Under the pieces are notes generated by a model. That model saw only the letters and a program-made list of their open reading frames with translations, did no database searches and had not been told where the DNA came from. The position numbers and the translations under genes are program-made. From Oscillospiraceae bacterium (GTDB lineage Bacteria > Bacillota > Clostridia > Oscillospirales > Ruminococcaceae): DNA of 15,694 bases. Position 1 is the stretch's first letter. Each line of letters begins with the position of its first letter. Of the stretch, positions 4,156 through 15,694 are shown piece by piece. The stretch is from positions 1 to 15,694 of the forward strand of contig WRIP01000015.1 in the NCBI GenBank assembly GCA_009782665.1, written 5' to 3'.

Positions 4156-7100
4156 ATGATTAGCGTACATCCTGAAAAGTTAGGTAGCAATGAACGTATG
4201 TCTTTTGCAAGCATAAATGAAGTCCTTCAGATGCCGGATCTTATCGAGATCCAGAAGAACTCATACAATTGGTTTGTCACCGACGGACTAAAGGAAGTAT
4301 TCCGCGATGTCGCAACCATCGAGGACTATTCCGGTAAGCTGGTGCTTGATTTCATCGGATTCAGGATAGAAGATGAACCTAAGTATACTGCTGAGGAAGC
4401 AAAAGAACGGGATGCAACATATTCTACGCCTCTGAAGGTCACTGCACGTTTGCTCAACCGGGAGACCGGTGAGATAAAGGAGCAGGAAATCTTCATGGGT
4501 GACCTTCCGCTGATGACCAACAGCGGTAAGTTCATCATCAATGGCGCCGAACGAGTCATCATATCGCAGTTAATCAGATCTCCCGGAGTCTACTTCGACG
4601 AGACGATAGACAAGACCGGAAAGCGTCTCTATACCGGGCAGGTAATCCCTAACCGTGGAGCCTGGCTCGAATATGAAACCGATTCTAACGATGTATTCTC
4701 GGTGCGTATCGACAAGAATCGTAAAATACCGGTGACGGTATTTCTGCGTGCACTGGGTCTAGGTACCGATATGGAGATAGATGAATACTTCGGTGATGAT
4801 ATCAGAATCAGAACCACACTCGAGAAGGACACCACCATGACCGAAGAAGACGGGTTGTTGGAAACCTACCGTCGACTTCGTCCGGGCGAACCTCCCACCG
4901 TCGATTCTGCCAAGAATCATCTACATAATCTCTTCTATGATTCAAAGCGATACGATCTGTCGAGATTCGGACGGTACAAATATAACAAGAAGTTAGCACT
5001 CATCCCCCGTATCTATGATAAGACTTTGGCTGCGGATGTAATTGCACCCATTACCGGTGAACTGTTAGCCTCAGCCGGTGAAGAGGTAAGCCGTGAGATG
5101 GGACAGTTGTTCGTCAAAAACGGCATTAACCGAGTTTCGGTGACAGTAGGAGACAAAATCGTCGATATCGTGTCTAACGACATGGTGGATATCGCAGATT
5201 TCCTTGATTTCGATCTCACCGACCTTGAAATCAATGAAAAGGTTAAGTTCAGTGTACTCCACGAGATACTTGAAATAACTTCCGATGAGAAGCAGCTTAA
5301 AGAGATGATACTGCAGCGAAAGGATGAACTGATTCCGAGACATATAGTTAAGGATGATATCCTCGCGTCGATGAACTATCTCAATGGACTAGATAGCGAT
5401 ATAGGGACTACAGACGATATCGATCACCTAGGTAACCGCCGTATCCGTTCGGTCGGAGAGTTACTGCAGAACCAATTTCGCATAGGATTTGCCAGAATGG
5501 AGCGGGTTGTCCGCGAAAGAATGGCTATTCAATCGCAAGAGATTGAGAATCTCACCCCACAGTCGCTCATTAATATCCGACCGCTGGTGGCTTCAATCAA
5601 GGAGTTCTTCGGTTCCTCACCCCTCTCACAGTTTATGGATCAAACCAATCCGTTGGCTGAACTCACCCACAAGCGGCGTCTTTCGGCACTCGGACCGGGA
5701 GGTCTGTCAAGAGAGAGAGCCGGATTTGAGGTACGTGATGTTCACTACAGCCATTACGGCAGAATGTGCCCCATCGAGACACCGGAAGGTCCCAACATCG
5801 GATTGATATCATATCTTGCGACCTTTGCCAGGATTAATGAATACGGTTTCGTGGAAGCCCCATATAGACGGGTAGACCGAGAGACAGGAGTAGTCACCGA
5901 AGAGGTCATCTACATGACTGCAGATATGGAGGATGATTACACCATCGCTCAGGCAAACGAACCACTCGATGAGAACATGATGTTCTCAAGACGTAGAATC
6001 TACGCCAGAAGACGAGGCGAGATACTCGAGACAGAACGCGAGAATATCGACTTCATGGACGTTTCACCCAAGATGGTGGTATCGGTCGCTACGGCGATGA
6101 TCCCCTTCTTAGAGAATGACGATGCGAACCGTGCATTGATGGGCTCCAACATGCAGCGTCAGGCAGTACCGCTGCTAGTACCCGAAGCGCCTATTGTCGG
6201 GACTGGTATGGAGTACAAGGCAGCAATCGATTCAGGAGTTGTGGTACTTGCCAGAAAAGCAGGTATTGTGACCTATGCCTCATCCTCAAGAGTCATAACT
6301 CAATGTGATGACGGTACTGAAGAGATATATAGGATAATTAAGTTCCTTAGATCAAACCAAGGGACCTGCTATAACCAGCATACCATCGTTAATGTAGGAG
6401 ACAGGGTAGAGGTCGGAGATATCATCGCTGACGGTCCTGCGACCTGCAACGGTGAGATATCACTCGGTAAGAACGTACTTATCGGCTTCATGACTTGGGA
6501 AGGATACAACTACGAAGACGCCGTCATGCTCAGTGAGACGGTGGTACGTGACGATATTTTCACCTCGATACATATAGAAGAGTATGAGCTAGAGTCTCGA
6601 GATACCAAGCTCGGTGCGGAAGAGATTACCCGAGATATCCCCAATGTCGGTGAAGATGCCCTCAAGGATCTCGACGAAGAGGGAATAATACGAATAGGAG
6701 CTGAGGTTTCTGCAGGTGATATATTAGTCGGAAAGGTCACACCTAAGGGTGAAACCGAGCTGACTGCAGAAGAACGATTGCTCAGAGCTATCTTCGGCGA
6801 AAAGGCACGAGAGGTTCGTGATACCTCCCTTCGAGTGCCGCATGGTGAGTACGGAATAGTAGTAGACGTCAAGGTATACACCCAACTCGACTCCGACGAA
6901 CTCAGTCCCGGTGTGAACAAGGTGGTCAGATGCTATGTCGCACAGAAGCGTAAGATCTCTGTCGGTGACAAGATGGCAGGACGCCATGGTAACAAGGGTG
7001 TCGTCTCGAGGATACTGCCTCAGGAAGATATGCCATTCCTACCCGACGGAACACCGCTTGATGTGGTACTCAACCCGCTCGGCGTACCTTCACGAATGAA

Positions 7101-7896
7101 CATAGGACAGGTACTTGAGGTACACTTAGGGCTTGCAGCAAAACAACTAGGATGGAAGATAATGACCCCGGTCTTTGACGGTGCCACCGAGTACGATATC
7201 ATGGAATGCCTGGAACTAGCCGGATATGACCGAGATGGTAAAACCTGGCTGTACGATGGGCGTACCGGAGAAAAGTTTGATAACCGTGTAACGGTCGGAT
7301 ATATGTACTTCTTGAAATTAGCACATCTGGTAGACGATAAAATACATGCCCGTTCAACCGGACCATATTCCTTAGTCACCCAGCAACCTCTGGGCGGTAA
7401 AGCACAATTCGGAGGACAACGTTTCGGTGAGATGGAGGTGTGGGCACTTGAAGCATACGGTGCAGCATATACCCTCCAGGAGATACTGACCGTCAAGAGT
7501 GATGACGTGGTGGGAAGGGTTAAGACCTATGAATCGATAGTAAAAGGTCAAAACATACCCAAATCCGGTATCCCCGAGAGCTTCAGGGTACTAATTAAGG
7601 AACTACAATCGCTGGCTCTCAATGTCAAAGTATTAGACTCAGCAGGTTCTGAAATTGACCTCAAGGTCACAATAGATGAAGATGAAATCGGCATGCCACC
7701 CATGCCGGAAACCGAATCGGTTATAGTTGAGTCGGAACTCTCCTCGATGATTATCGAGGAACATGATAACGATCTGCCGGAACTCCCGGAATATCTCGAG
7801 GATGAAGCAGAATTCGATGATGACGATGAACTGGATTCAAGATTTGAAGATATTGATATGATGCTAGACGATGACGACACAGAAGATAATGAGTAG
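4156..7896 (+). CDS. rpoB: DNA-directed RNA polymerase beta subunit RpoB
   Basis: This 1,246-residue subunit forms one pincer of RNA polymerase and part of the active centre. I chose the ATG at 4156: the conserved N-terminus (HPEKLGSNERMSFASINEVL) starts right after it and an AGAAAGG site lies upstream, although its spacing of about 15 bp is long. The alternative GTG at 4129 adds nine residues and has no ribosome site. The rifampicin-binding cluster reads GSSPLSQFMDQTNPLAELTH from 486, with D495, H505 and S510 in the sensitive form; P489 stands where E. coli has Gln510. GDKMAGRHGNKG (937-948) supplies K939 and K947, the counterparts of the active-site lysines. The protein lacks the large proteobacterial insertions and ends in a strongly acidic tail from about residue 1,180. 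rpoC follows 20 bp after the stop, so the two are co-transcribed. Confidence 0.98.
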   Translation: MISVHPEKLGSNERMSFASINEVLQMPDLIEIQKNSYNWFVTDGLKEVFRDVATIEDYSGKLVLDFIGFRIEDEPKYTAEEAKERDATYSTPLKVTARLLNRETGEIKEQEIFMGDLPLMTNSGKFIINGAERVIISQLIRSPGVYFDETIDKTGKRLYTGQVIPNRGAWLEYETDSNDVFSVRIDKNRKIPVTVFLRALGLGTDMEIDEYFGDDIRIRTTLEKDTTMTEEDGLLETYRRLRPGEPPTVDSAKNHLHNLFYDSKRYDLSRFGRYKYNKKLALIPRIYDKTLAADVIAPITGELLASAGEEVSREMGQLFVKNGINRVSVTVGDKIVDIVSNDMVDIADFLDFDLTDLEINEKVKFSVLHEILEITSDEKQLKEMILQRKDELIPRHIVKDDILASMNYLNGLDSDIGTTDDIDHLGNRRIRSVGELLQNQFRIGFARMERVVRERMAIQSQEIENLTPQSLINIRPLVASIKEFFGSSPLSQFMDQTNPLAELTHKRRLSALGPGGLSRERAGFEVRDVHYSHYGRMCPIETPEGPNIGLISYLATFARINEYGFVEAPYRRVDRETGVVTEEVIYMTADMEDDYTIAQANEPLDENMMFSRRRIYARRRGEILETERENIDFMDVSPKMVVSVATAMIPFLENDDANRALMGSNMQRQAVPLLVPEAPIVGTGMEYKAAIDSGVVVLARKAGIVTYASSSRVITQCDDGTEEIYRIIKFLRSNQGTCYNQHTIVNVGDRVEVGDIIADGPATCNGEISLGKNVLIGFMTWEGYNYEDAVMLSETVVRDDIFTSIHIEEYELESRDTKLGAEEITRDIPNVGEDALKDLDEEGIIRIGAEVSAGDILVGKVTPKGETELTAEERLLRAIFGEKAREVRDTSLRVPHGEYGIVVDVKVYTQLDSDELSPGVNKVVRCYVAQKRKISVGDKMAGRHGNKGVVSRILPQEDMPFLPDGTPLDVVLNPLGVPSRMNIGQVLEVHLGLAAKQLGWKIMTPVFDGATEYDIMECLELAGYDRDGKTWLYDGRTGEKFDNRVTVGYMYFLKLAHLVDDKIHARSTGPYSLVTQQPLGGKAQFGGQRFGEMEVWALEAYGAAYTLQEILTVKSDDVVGRVKTYESIVKGQNIPKSGIPESFRVLIKELQSLALNVKVLDSAGSEIDLKVTIDEDEIGMPPMPETESVIVESELSSMIIEEHDNDLPELPEYLEDEAEFDDDDELDSRFEDIDMMLDDDDTEDNE

Positions 7897-7916
7897 AAGG
7901 TGAAGGGAGAAACAAT

Positions 7917-11483
<3,567 letters not shown>

Positions 11484-11507
11484 CGCAGTTCGCCGTATAC
11501 CGAGTAA

Positions 11508-11556
11508 AACTGTAACCATTTTGTCGTTTACTTTACAAATACAGTTGGTGTATAAT
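11508..11556 (+). promoter_or_regulatory. Predicted rpsL (str operon) promoter inside an inverted repeat
   Basis: A perfect -10 box TATAAT lies at 11551-11556, preceded by TG. The best -35 match is TTTACT (11527-11532) with an 18-bp spacer. An inverted repeat brackets the -35 region: AACTGT (11508-11513) and ATTTTGT (11518-11524) pair with ACAAAT (11535-11540) and ACAGTT (11541-11546). No T-run follows, so it is not a terminator. The leader from about 11563 also contains the palindrome TTTGT-ATT-ACAAA (11570-11582). This promoter would boost the ribosomal genes beyond read-through from rpoC. Confidence 0.55.
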
Positions 11557-11617
11557 TCATCCTGCAACTTTTGTATTACAAATTCATAAATACTACTCTA
11601 ACGAAAGGAGCAAAACA

Positions 11618-12034
11618 TTGCCTACATTTAGTCAATTGGTAAGAAAAGGTCGTGAAGTACCGGTGTACAAATCCGGAACACCGGCGTTGCAGAGAACATA
11701 TAACTCTCAGAAGAGAACATTTACTGATCAAGCTGCACCTCAAAAGCGCGGAGTGTGTACCACCGTCAAGACCTTAACCCCAAAGAAACCTAACTCTGCA
11801 TTACGCAAGGTAGCCAGAGTTCGCCTGTCAAACGGCATGGAAGTCTGGGGTTACATTCCGGGTGAAGGACACAATCTACAGGAACATAGTGTTGTGTTGG
11901 TTCGCGGTGGAAGGGTCAAGGATCTACCGGGTGTACGTTATCACGTCATTCGCGGAACACTTGACACACAAGGAGTGACCGGACGTGCCAAAGCACGTTC
12001 AAAGTACGGTACAAAAAGAGCACGGTCTATATAG
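11618..12034 (+). CDS. rpsL: 30S ribosomal protein S12
   Basis: S12 is a 138-residue decoding-centre protein of the small ribosomal subunit. The start is a TTG at 11618 preceded by AAAGGAG (11604-11610); it is fixed because S12 proteins begin M-P-T and no ATG or GTG lies at the right place. The 138-residue length comes from an extended segment at about 17-40 (KSGTPALQRTYNSQKRTFTD), as in Bacillus-type S12; E. coli S12 has 124. TPKKPNSALRK (54-64) and VKDLPGVRYH (100-109) are the two streptomycin-response loops, both in the drug-sensitive form (K56, K57, K101, P104). D102 is the residue methylthiolated by RimO in species that have that enzyme. rpsG follows after an unusually roomy 142 bp. Confidence 0.98.
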   Translation: MPTFSQLVRKGREVPVYKSGTPALQRTYNSQKRTFTDQAAPQKRGVCTTVKTLTPKKPNSALRKVARVRLSNGMEVWGYIPGEGHNLQEHSVVLVRGGRVKDLPGVRYHVIRGTLDTQGVTGRAKARSKYGTKRARSI

Positions 12035-12107
12035 GTAGATTGTACCGGACAATGTAAGCCTTTTACGGAATAACGATGTATTAATATATATGACGTTACC
12101 TAAAGGC

Positions 12108-12140
12108 GTACTGCTGCGGGAGTCAAAAACTTCCGAGTAC
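12108..12140 (+). promoter_or_regulatory. Stem-loop in the rpsL-rpsG spacer
   Basis: GTACT (12108-12112) pairs with AGTAC (12136-12140), and CGGGAGT (12117-12123) pairs with ACTTCCG (12129-12135) with one G-U pair around a CAAAA loop; GCTG (12113-12116) bulges on the 5' side. It sits 23 bases before the rpsG ribosome site AGGAGGG (12164-12170). A smaller hairpin, ATTGT-ACCGG-ACAAT (12039-12053), follows the rpsL stop. In E. coli, S7 represses its operon by binding the rpsL-rpsG spacer; whether this structure plays that part is inference. A weak promoter match (TTTACG 12062-12067, 17 bp, TATATA 12085-12090) is also present. Confidence 0.45.
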
Positions 12141-12176
12141 CTATGAAATCATTAATTTAATGAAGGAGGGAAGAAG

Positions 12177-12647
12177 ATGCCCAGAAGAGGTAATGTCCCC
12201 AAACGAGATGTACTGCCCGATCCCTTGTACGGATCTAAGATGGTAACCAGATTGGTTAACAACATCATGTACGACGGAAAGAAGGGTGTAGCACAAAAAA
12301 TCGTCTACTCAGCATTCGATATCATCAAGGAAAGGACCGGAAACGATCCTCTCGAGATGTTTGAAAAAGCATTAGACAACATTATGCCGGAACTCGAGGT
12401 AAAGGCACGCCGTGTAGGCGGATCTACCTACCAGGTTCCGATGGAAGTAAGACCTGAAAGAAGAGTTACACTGGGACTTCGTTGGTTAGTCGGATTTTCC
12501 CGGCAACGTAACGAACGTACCATGAGAGAAAGACTTGCGCACGAAATCATGGATGCCGTCAACGGTACCGGAAACTCGGTAAAACGCCGTGAAGATACCC
12601 ACCGTATGGCAGAATCCAACCGTGCATTCGCACACTACAGATACTAG
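12177..12647 (+). CDS. rpsG: 30S ribosomal protein S7
   Basis: S7 is a 156-residue primary 16S rRNA-binding protein that nucleates assembly of the 30S head and lines the E site. The N-terminus MPRRGNVPKRDVLPDPLYGS and the central LEVKARRVGGSTYQVPMEV (about 73-91) are family hallmarks, as is the basic C-terminal part with KRREDTHRMAESNRAFAHYRY. The length is the usual bacterial one. The ATG at 12177 is preceded by a near-perfect AGGAGGG at 12164-12170. fusA begins 29 bp after the stop, so the two genes are coupled in one transcript, as in other str operons. Nothing is broken or unusual. Confidence 0.98.
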   Translation: MPRRGNVPKRDVLPDPLYGSKMVTRLVNNIMYDGKKGVAQKIVYSAFDIIKERTGNDPLEMFEKALDNIMPELEVKARRVGGSTYQVPMEVRPERRVTLGLRWLVGFSRQRNERTMRERLAHEIMDAVNGTGNSVKRREDTHRMAESNRAFAHYRY

Positions 12648-12676
12648 GGTGACGCAAGGCTGGTTGGGAGGAAGTT

Positions 12677-14746
12677 ATGTCACGCGAAGTGCCGCTCGAA
12701 TACACTAGAAATGTCGGAATCATGGCACATATAGATGCCGGGAAGACAACAACAACCGAGCGTATTTTGTTTTACACCGGTATTAATCACAGAATTGGTG
12801 AAACACATGACGGTGCTGCCACTATGGACTGGCGGGCACAGGAGAAAGAGCGCGGGATAACCATAACATCTGCAGCCACTACTGCATTCTGGAGAGAGCA
12901 TCGTATCAATATCATCGATACTCCCGGACATGTAGATTTCACCATAGAGGTTGAACGATCCTTGCGTGTACTCGACGGAGCTCTGGCGGTTTTCTGTGCC
13001 AAAGGTGGAGTAGAACCTCAGTCTGAAACAGTATGGAGACAGGCCGACCGGTACCATGTACCACGACTTGCCTTTATCAACAAGATGGACATCGTCGGAG
13101 CTGATTTCTTCAATGTCATCGACATGATGAAGGACCGACTCAAAGCCAATGCGATAGCTATTCAGCTACCGATTGGTGCTGAGGAAGAATATGTCGGAGT
13201 TATTGATCTGGTTGGAATGAAGGCATATATCGATTTCGAGAATAGGACCGAGGATCTTGAGTCGATAGATATTCCCGAGGAGTACCTGTCACAGGTATCG
13301 CTACACCGAGATAAACTCTTTGAAGCGTTATCTAACATCGATGATGAGTTCATGGATAGCTACCTAAATGGTGATGAGATAGAGGAAACCGAAATAAAGC
13401 GGGTTATCCGCAAAGGTACGGTAACCGGCAGTTTGGTACCGGTTGTCTGTGGCGCCTCCTATCGTAACAAAGGAACTCAAAAACTACTAGACGCCATAGT
13501 AGATTACATGCCCTCTCCACTTGATGTACCTCCAGTAGAGGGTATCAACCCCAAGAGCAACAAAGAAGAACAACGCAGTCCCGATGACAGTGAGCCTTTT
13601 TCCGCTCTTGCCTTCAAGATAGAAACCGATCCGCATCTTGGAACACTGAGTTACTTCCGGGTTTACTCCGGAACCGTAACGGCAGGTTCAACGATATACA
13701 ACTCGGTGAAGGGAAAGAACGAACGATTAGGACGTATACTGTTAATGCATGCCAACCACCGCACCGATACCGATGCATGCTATGCGGGAGATATCGCGGC
13801 AGCCGTAGGTCTGAAGAACACAGGAACCGGTGATACACTCTGTGTGCAAAACAAACCCATCGTGCTTGAATCAATGCATTTTCCCGACCCGGTGATTCGC
13901 ATAGCGATTGAACCGAAGACAAAAGCCGGGCAGGAAAAGATGGCAGTCGCACTGGCAAAACTGGCGATAGAAGACCCGACCTTCAAGGCATATGTAGATG
14001 AAGAAACAGGGCAAACCATACTAGCGGGTATGGGTGAACTCCATCTCGAGATTATTGTTGACCGATTGCTTCGAGAGTTTCGTGTTGAAGCTAACATTGG
14101 GGTACCGCAGGTATCCTATCGCGAGACGGTACGCCGTACTGCGGAAGCTGAGTATCGCCATGTTCGGCAGACAGGTGGTCATGGGCAGTACGCTCATGTA
14201 AAACTCCGTGTAGAACCGAATGAAAGTGGTGCCGGCTATGAGTTCATCAGCAAAATCGTTGGTGGAGCTATCCCAAGAGAGTATATTGAACCGATTAATC
14301 AAGGCATTCAAGGTGCTATGATGTCGGGAGTACTTGCCGGATATCCGGTGGTTGATGTGAAGGTAACGTTACTTGACGGTTCCTATCACGAAGTAGATTC
14401 TTCTGAACTCGCATTCAGAATTGCCGCATCGCTGGCAATTAAGGAAGCGTTGAGAAAGGCGGATCCAATAATTCTCGAACCGATAATGAAGGTCGCAATT
14501 ACAATACCTGATGATTATGTAGGAGATGTAATAGGGGACCTGAACGGGCGAAGAGGTCAAGTACAAGGCATAGATATCATCAACAGTGGTCAACAGATAA
14601 ACGCTTTAGTTCCGTTATCCGAAATGTTTGGCTACGCAACCGACCTGCGCTCTCGCACCCAAGGTCGAGGAGTATATGTTATGGAACCTAGCCACTACAT
14701 AAATGTACCGAATTCGGTAATGGAAAGTATTGTTAGATATATGTAG
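12677..14746 (+). CDS. fusA: Elongation factor G
   Basis: EF-G is a 689-residue translocation GTPase that moves tRNA and mRNA through the ribosome and helps recycle it. GTPase motifs are G1 AHIDAGKTT (17-25), G2 around RGITITS (59-65), G3 DTPGH (81-85) and G4 NKMD (135-138). The G5 position reads CGASYRNKG where most EF-Gs have GSA. Domain IV/V features include GGHGQYAHVKL, GYPVVDVKV, GSYHEVDSSELAFRIAAS and the closing PLSEMFGYATDLRS. The length is that of a standard EF-G, without the changes seen in tetracycline-protection proteins. The ATG at 12677 has GGGAGGA (12666-12672). It sits between rpsG and tuf as in canonical str operons. Confidence 0.97.
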   Translation: MSREVPLEYTRNVGIMAHIDAGKTTTTERILFYTGINHRIGETHDGAATMDWRAQEKERGITITSAATTAFWREHRINIIDTPGHVDFTIEVERSLRVLDGALAVFCAKGGVEPQSETVWRQADRYHVPRLAFINKMDIVGADFFNVIDMMKDRLKANAIAIQLPIGAEEEYVGVIDLVGMKAYIDFENRTEDLESIDIPEEYLSQVSLHRDKLFEALSNIDDEFMDSYLNGDEIEETEIKRVIRKGTVTGSLVPVVCGASYRNKGTQKLLDAIVDYMPSPLDVPPVEGINPKSNKEEQRSPDDSEPFSALAFKIETDPHLGTLSYFRVYSGTVTAGSTIYNSVKGKNERLGRILLMHANHRTDTDACYAGDIAAAVGLKNTGTGDTLCVQNKPIVLESMHFPDPVIRIAIEPKTKAGQEKMAVALAKLAIEDPTFKAYVDEETGQTILAGMGELHLEIIVDRLLREFRVEANIGVPQVSYRETVRRTAEAEYRHVRQTGGHGQYAHVKLRVEPNESGAGYEFISKIVGGAIPREYIEPINQGIQGAMMSGVLAGYPVVDVKVTLLDGSYHEVDSSELAFRIAASLAIKEALRKADPIILEPIMKVAITIPDDYVGDVIGDLNGRRGQVQGIDIINSGQQINALVPLSEMFGYATDLRSRTQGRGVYVMEPSHYINVPNSVMESIVRYM

Positions 14747-14754
14747 GGATATAC

Positions 14755-14783
14755 TTGATATTTCCCCGCAGTATTGATAAAAT
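14755..14783 (+). promoter_or_regulatory. Predicted promoter for tuf in the fusA-tuf gap
   Basis: TTGATA (14755-14760) and TAAAAT (14778-14783) are separated by exactly 17 bp, five of six matches in each box. The start point would be near 14790, about 48 nt before the tuf ATG. A dedicated promoter would let EF-Tu, normally the most abundant protein of the operon, be made in excess over EF-G. Confidence 0.55.
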
Positions 14784-14837
14784 AGGCTCATGCAAAATTA
14801 GTAATCGAGATATATTTAGTTAAGGAGACATATTAGA

Positions 14838-15694
14838 ATGGCAAAACAAAGATTTGAACGTAACAAACCACACATCAATGTCGGAACTATCGGTCACGTT
14901 GACCATGGTAAAACCACATTGACCGCGGCAATTACCAAGGTCCTATCCTTCGCTGGACAGGCACAATTTACCTCATACGATAGCATCGATAAAGCTCCCG
15001 AAGAGCGTGAACGCGGTATAACCATTAACACAGCACACGTTGAGTATGAGACAGAGAATCGTCACTATGCTCACGTTGACTGCCCTGGACATGCTGACTA
15101 TGTCAAGAACATGATAACCGGTGCTGCTCAGATGGACGGCGCGATACTCGTCGTGTCGGCAGCCGATGGACCGATGCCTCAGACCCGCGAACATATCCTG
15201 TTAGCACGTCAGGTCGGAGTACCTTACATCGTTGTCTACATGAACAAAGTAGACCAGGTTGACGATCCCGAACTCATTGAGTTAGTTGAGATGGAAATAC
15301 GCGAACTGCTCTCAGCGTACGATTTCCCGGGCGATGATACCCCGATAATCCAGGGTTCAGCATTACAGGCCCTCGAGAGTGATAGTACCGACATCCATGC
15401 ACCTGAGTACGAGTCAATACTAGCACTCATGCAAGCAGTCGATGATTTCATCCCGACCCCCGAACGTAAAGCTGACCTTCCTTTCTTAATGCCGGTTGAG
15501 GATGTTATGACCATCACCGGTCGTGGAACGGTTGCTACCGGAAGAGTTGAGCGCGGTACCATAAAGCTCAACGAGCCGGTCGAAATCGTCGGACTCTCGG
15601 ATGAAAAAGCCAGAACGGTTGTTACCGGTCTGGAAATGTTCCGCAAACTGCTTGATTCAGCTCAAGCCGGAGATAACATAGGTGCCTTGCTTCG
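14838..15694 (+). CDS. tuf: Elongation factor Tu (3' end cut by window edge)
   Basis: EF-Tu delivers aminoacyl-tRNA to the ribosomal A site as a GTP complex. The first 285 codons of about 395-400 are present, covering the GTPase domain and much of domain II. Motifs are G1 GHVDHGKT (19-26), switch I RGITINT (59-65) with T62, G3 DCPGH (81-85) with the catalytic H85, G4 NKVD (136-139) and G5 SAL (in QGSALQAL). Domain II begins near PVEDVMTITGRGTVATGRVERG. The ATG at 14838 follows AAGGAGA (14822-14828). It is the fourth gene of the str operon but also has its own promoter in the 91-bp gap. The frame runs off the end of the window without interruption. Confidence 0.98.
   Translation, partial: MAKQRFERNKPHINVGTIGHVDHGKTTLTAAITKVLSFAGQAQFTSYDSIDKAPEERERGITINTAHVEYETENRHYAHVDCPGHADYVKNMITGAAQMDGAILVVSAADGPMPQTREHILLARQVGVPYIVVYMNKVDQVDDPELIELVEMEIRELLSAYDFPGDDTPIIQGSALQALESDSTDIHAPEYESILALMQAVDDFIPTPERKADLPFLMPVEDVMTITGRGTVATGRVERGTIKLNEPVEIVGLSDEKARTVVTGLEMFRKLLDSAQAGDNIGALL

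Noticed and set aside
5611..5700. Possible rifampicin resistance from P489 in the RpoB drug-binding cluster
   Set aside because: The key positions D495, H505 and S510 are in the sensitive state, and Pro at the Gln510 position is, as far as I know, a natural variant in Clostridia.

Overview
The window looks like the chromosome of a low-to-mid G+C Bacillota bacterium, most likely an uncultured Clostridia-type lineage. Three things support this: dnaG lies next to rpoD; ribosomal protein S12 is 138 residues long with the extended N-terminal segment seen in Bacillus-type S12; and RpoB/RpoC lack the large proteobacterial insertions, with a Clostridia-like RpoC N-terminus. This is recognition by eye; no database search was run.

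Layout, all on the + strand. (1) 2-1506: the 3' end of dnaG (primase) and complete rpoD (housekeeping sigma factor), closed by a long stem-loop at 1523-1578. (2) About 1580-4155: a 2.6-kb interruption. It holds an AAA+ ATPase/DUF4143-type gene whose N-terminus is split by a frameshift, a broken N-terminal stub of a MerR-type regulator, two diverged copies of a ~72-bp repeat exactly 1,900 bp apart, a cluster of palindromes and several good promoter matches. The rest is AT-rich and appears decayed. (3) 4156-11483: rpoB and rpoC, the two large RNA polymerase subunits, 20 bp apart. (4) 11618-15694: the str operon, rpsL (TTG start), rpsG, fusA and the first 285 codons of tuf, with extra promoters before rpsL and tuf.

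The housekeeping genes form a transcription/translation block: replication priming (DnaG), promoter recognition (RpoD), RNA synthesis (RpoB/RpoC), decoding and small-subunit assembly (S12, S7), and translocation and tRNA delivery (EF-G, EF-Tu). What is unusual is the junction. In most Bacillota rpoB follows rplK-rplA-rplJ-rplL, and dnaG-rpoD sits elsewhere. Here dnaG-rpoD runs into a mobile-looking relic region and then straight into rpoB, which appears to depend on a consensus-like promoter (TTGACA-17-TAAAAT) that begins 11 bp after one of the repeat copies.

I see no tRNA, rRNA, CRISPR array or complete transposase. I do not see convincing evidence for a novel multi-gene system. The best leads are the rpoD/rpoB junction, the repeat pair around the ATPase, and the palindromic promoter/operator region upstream of rpoB.
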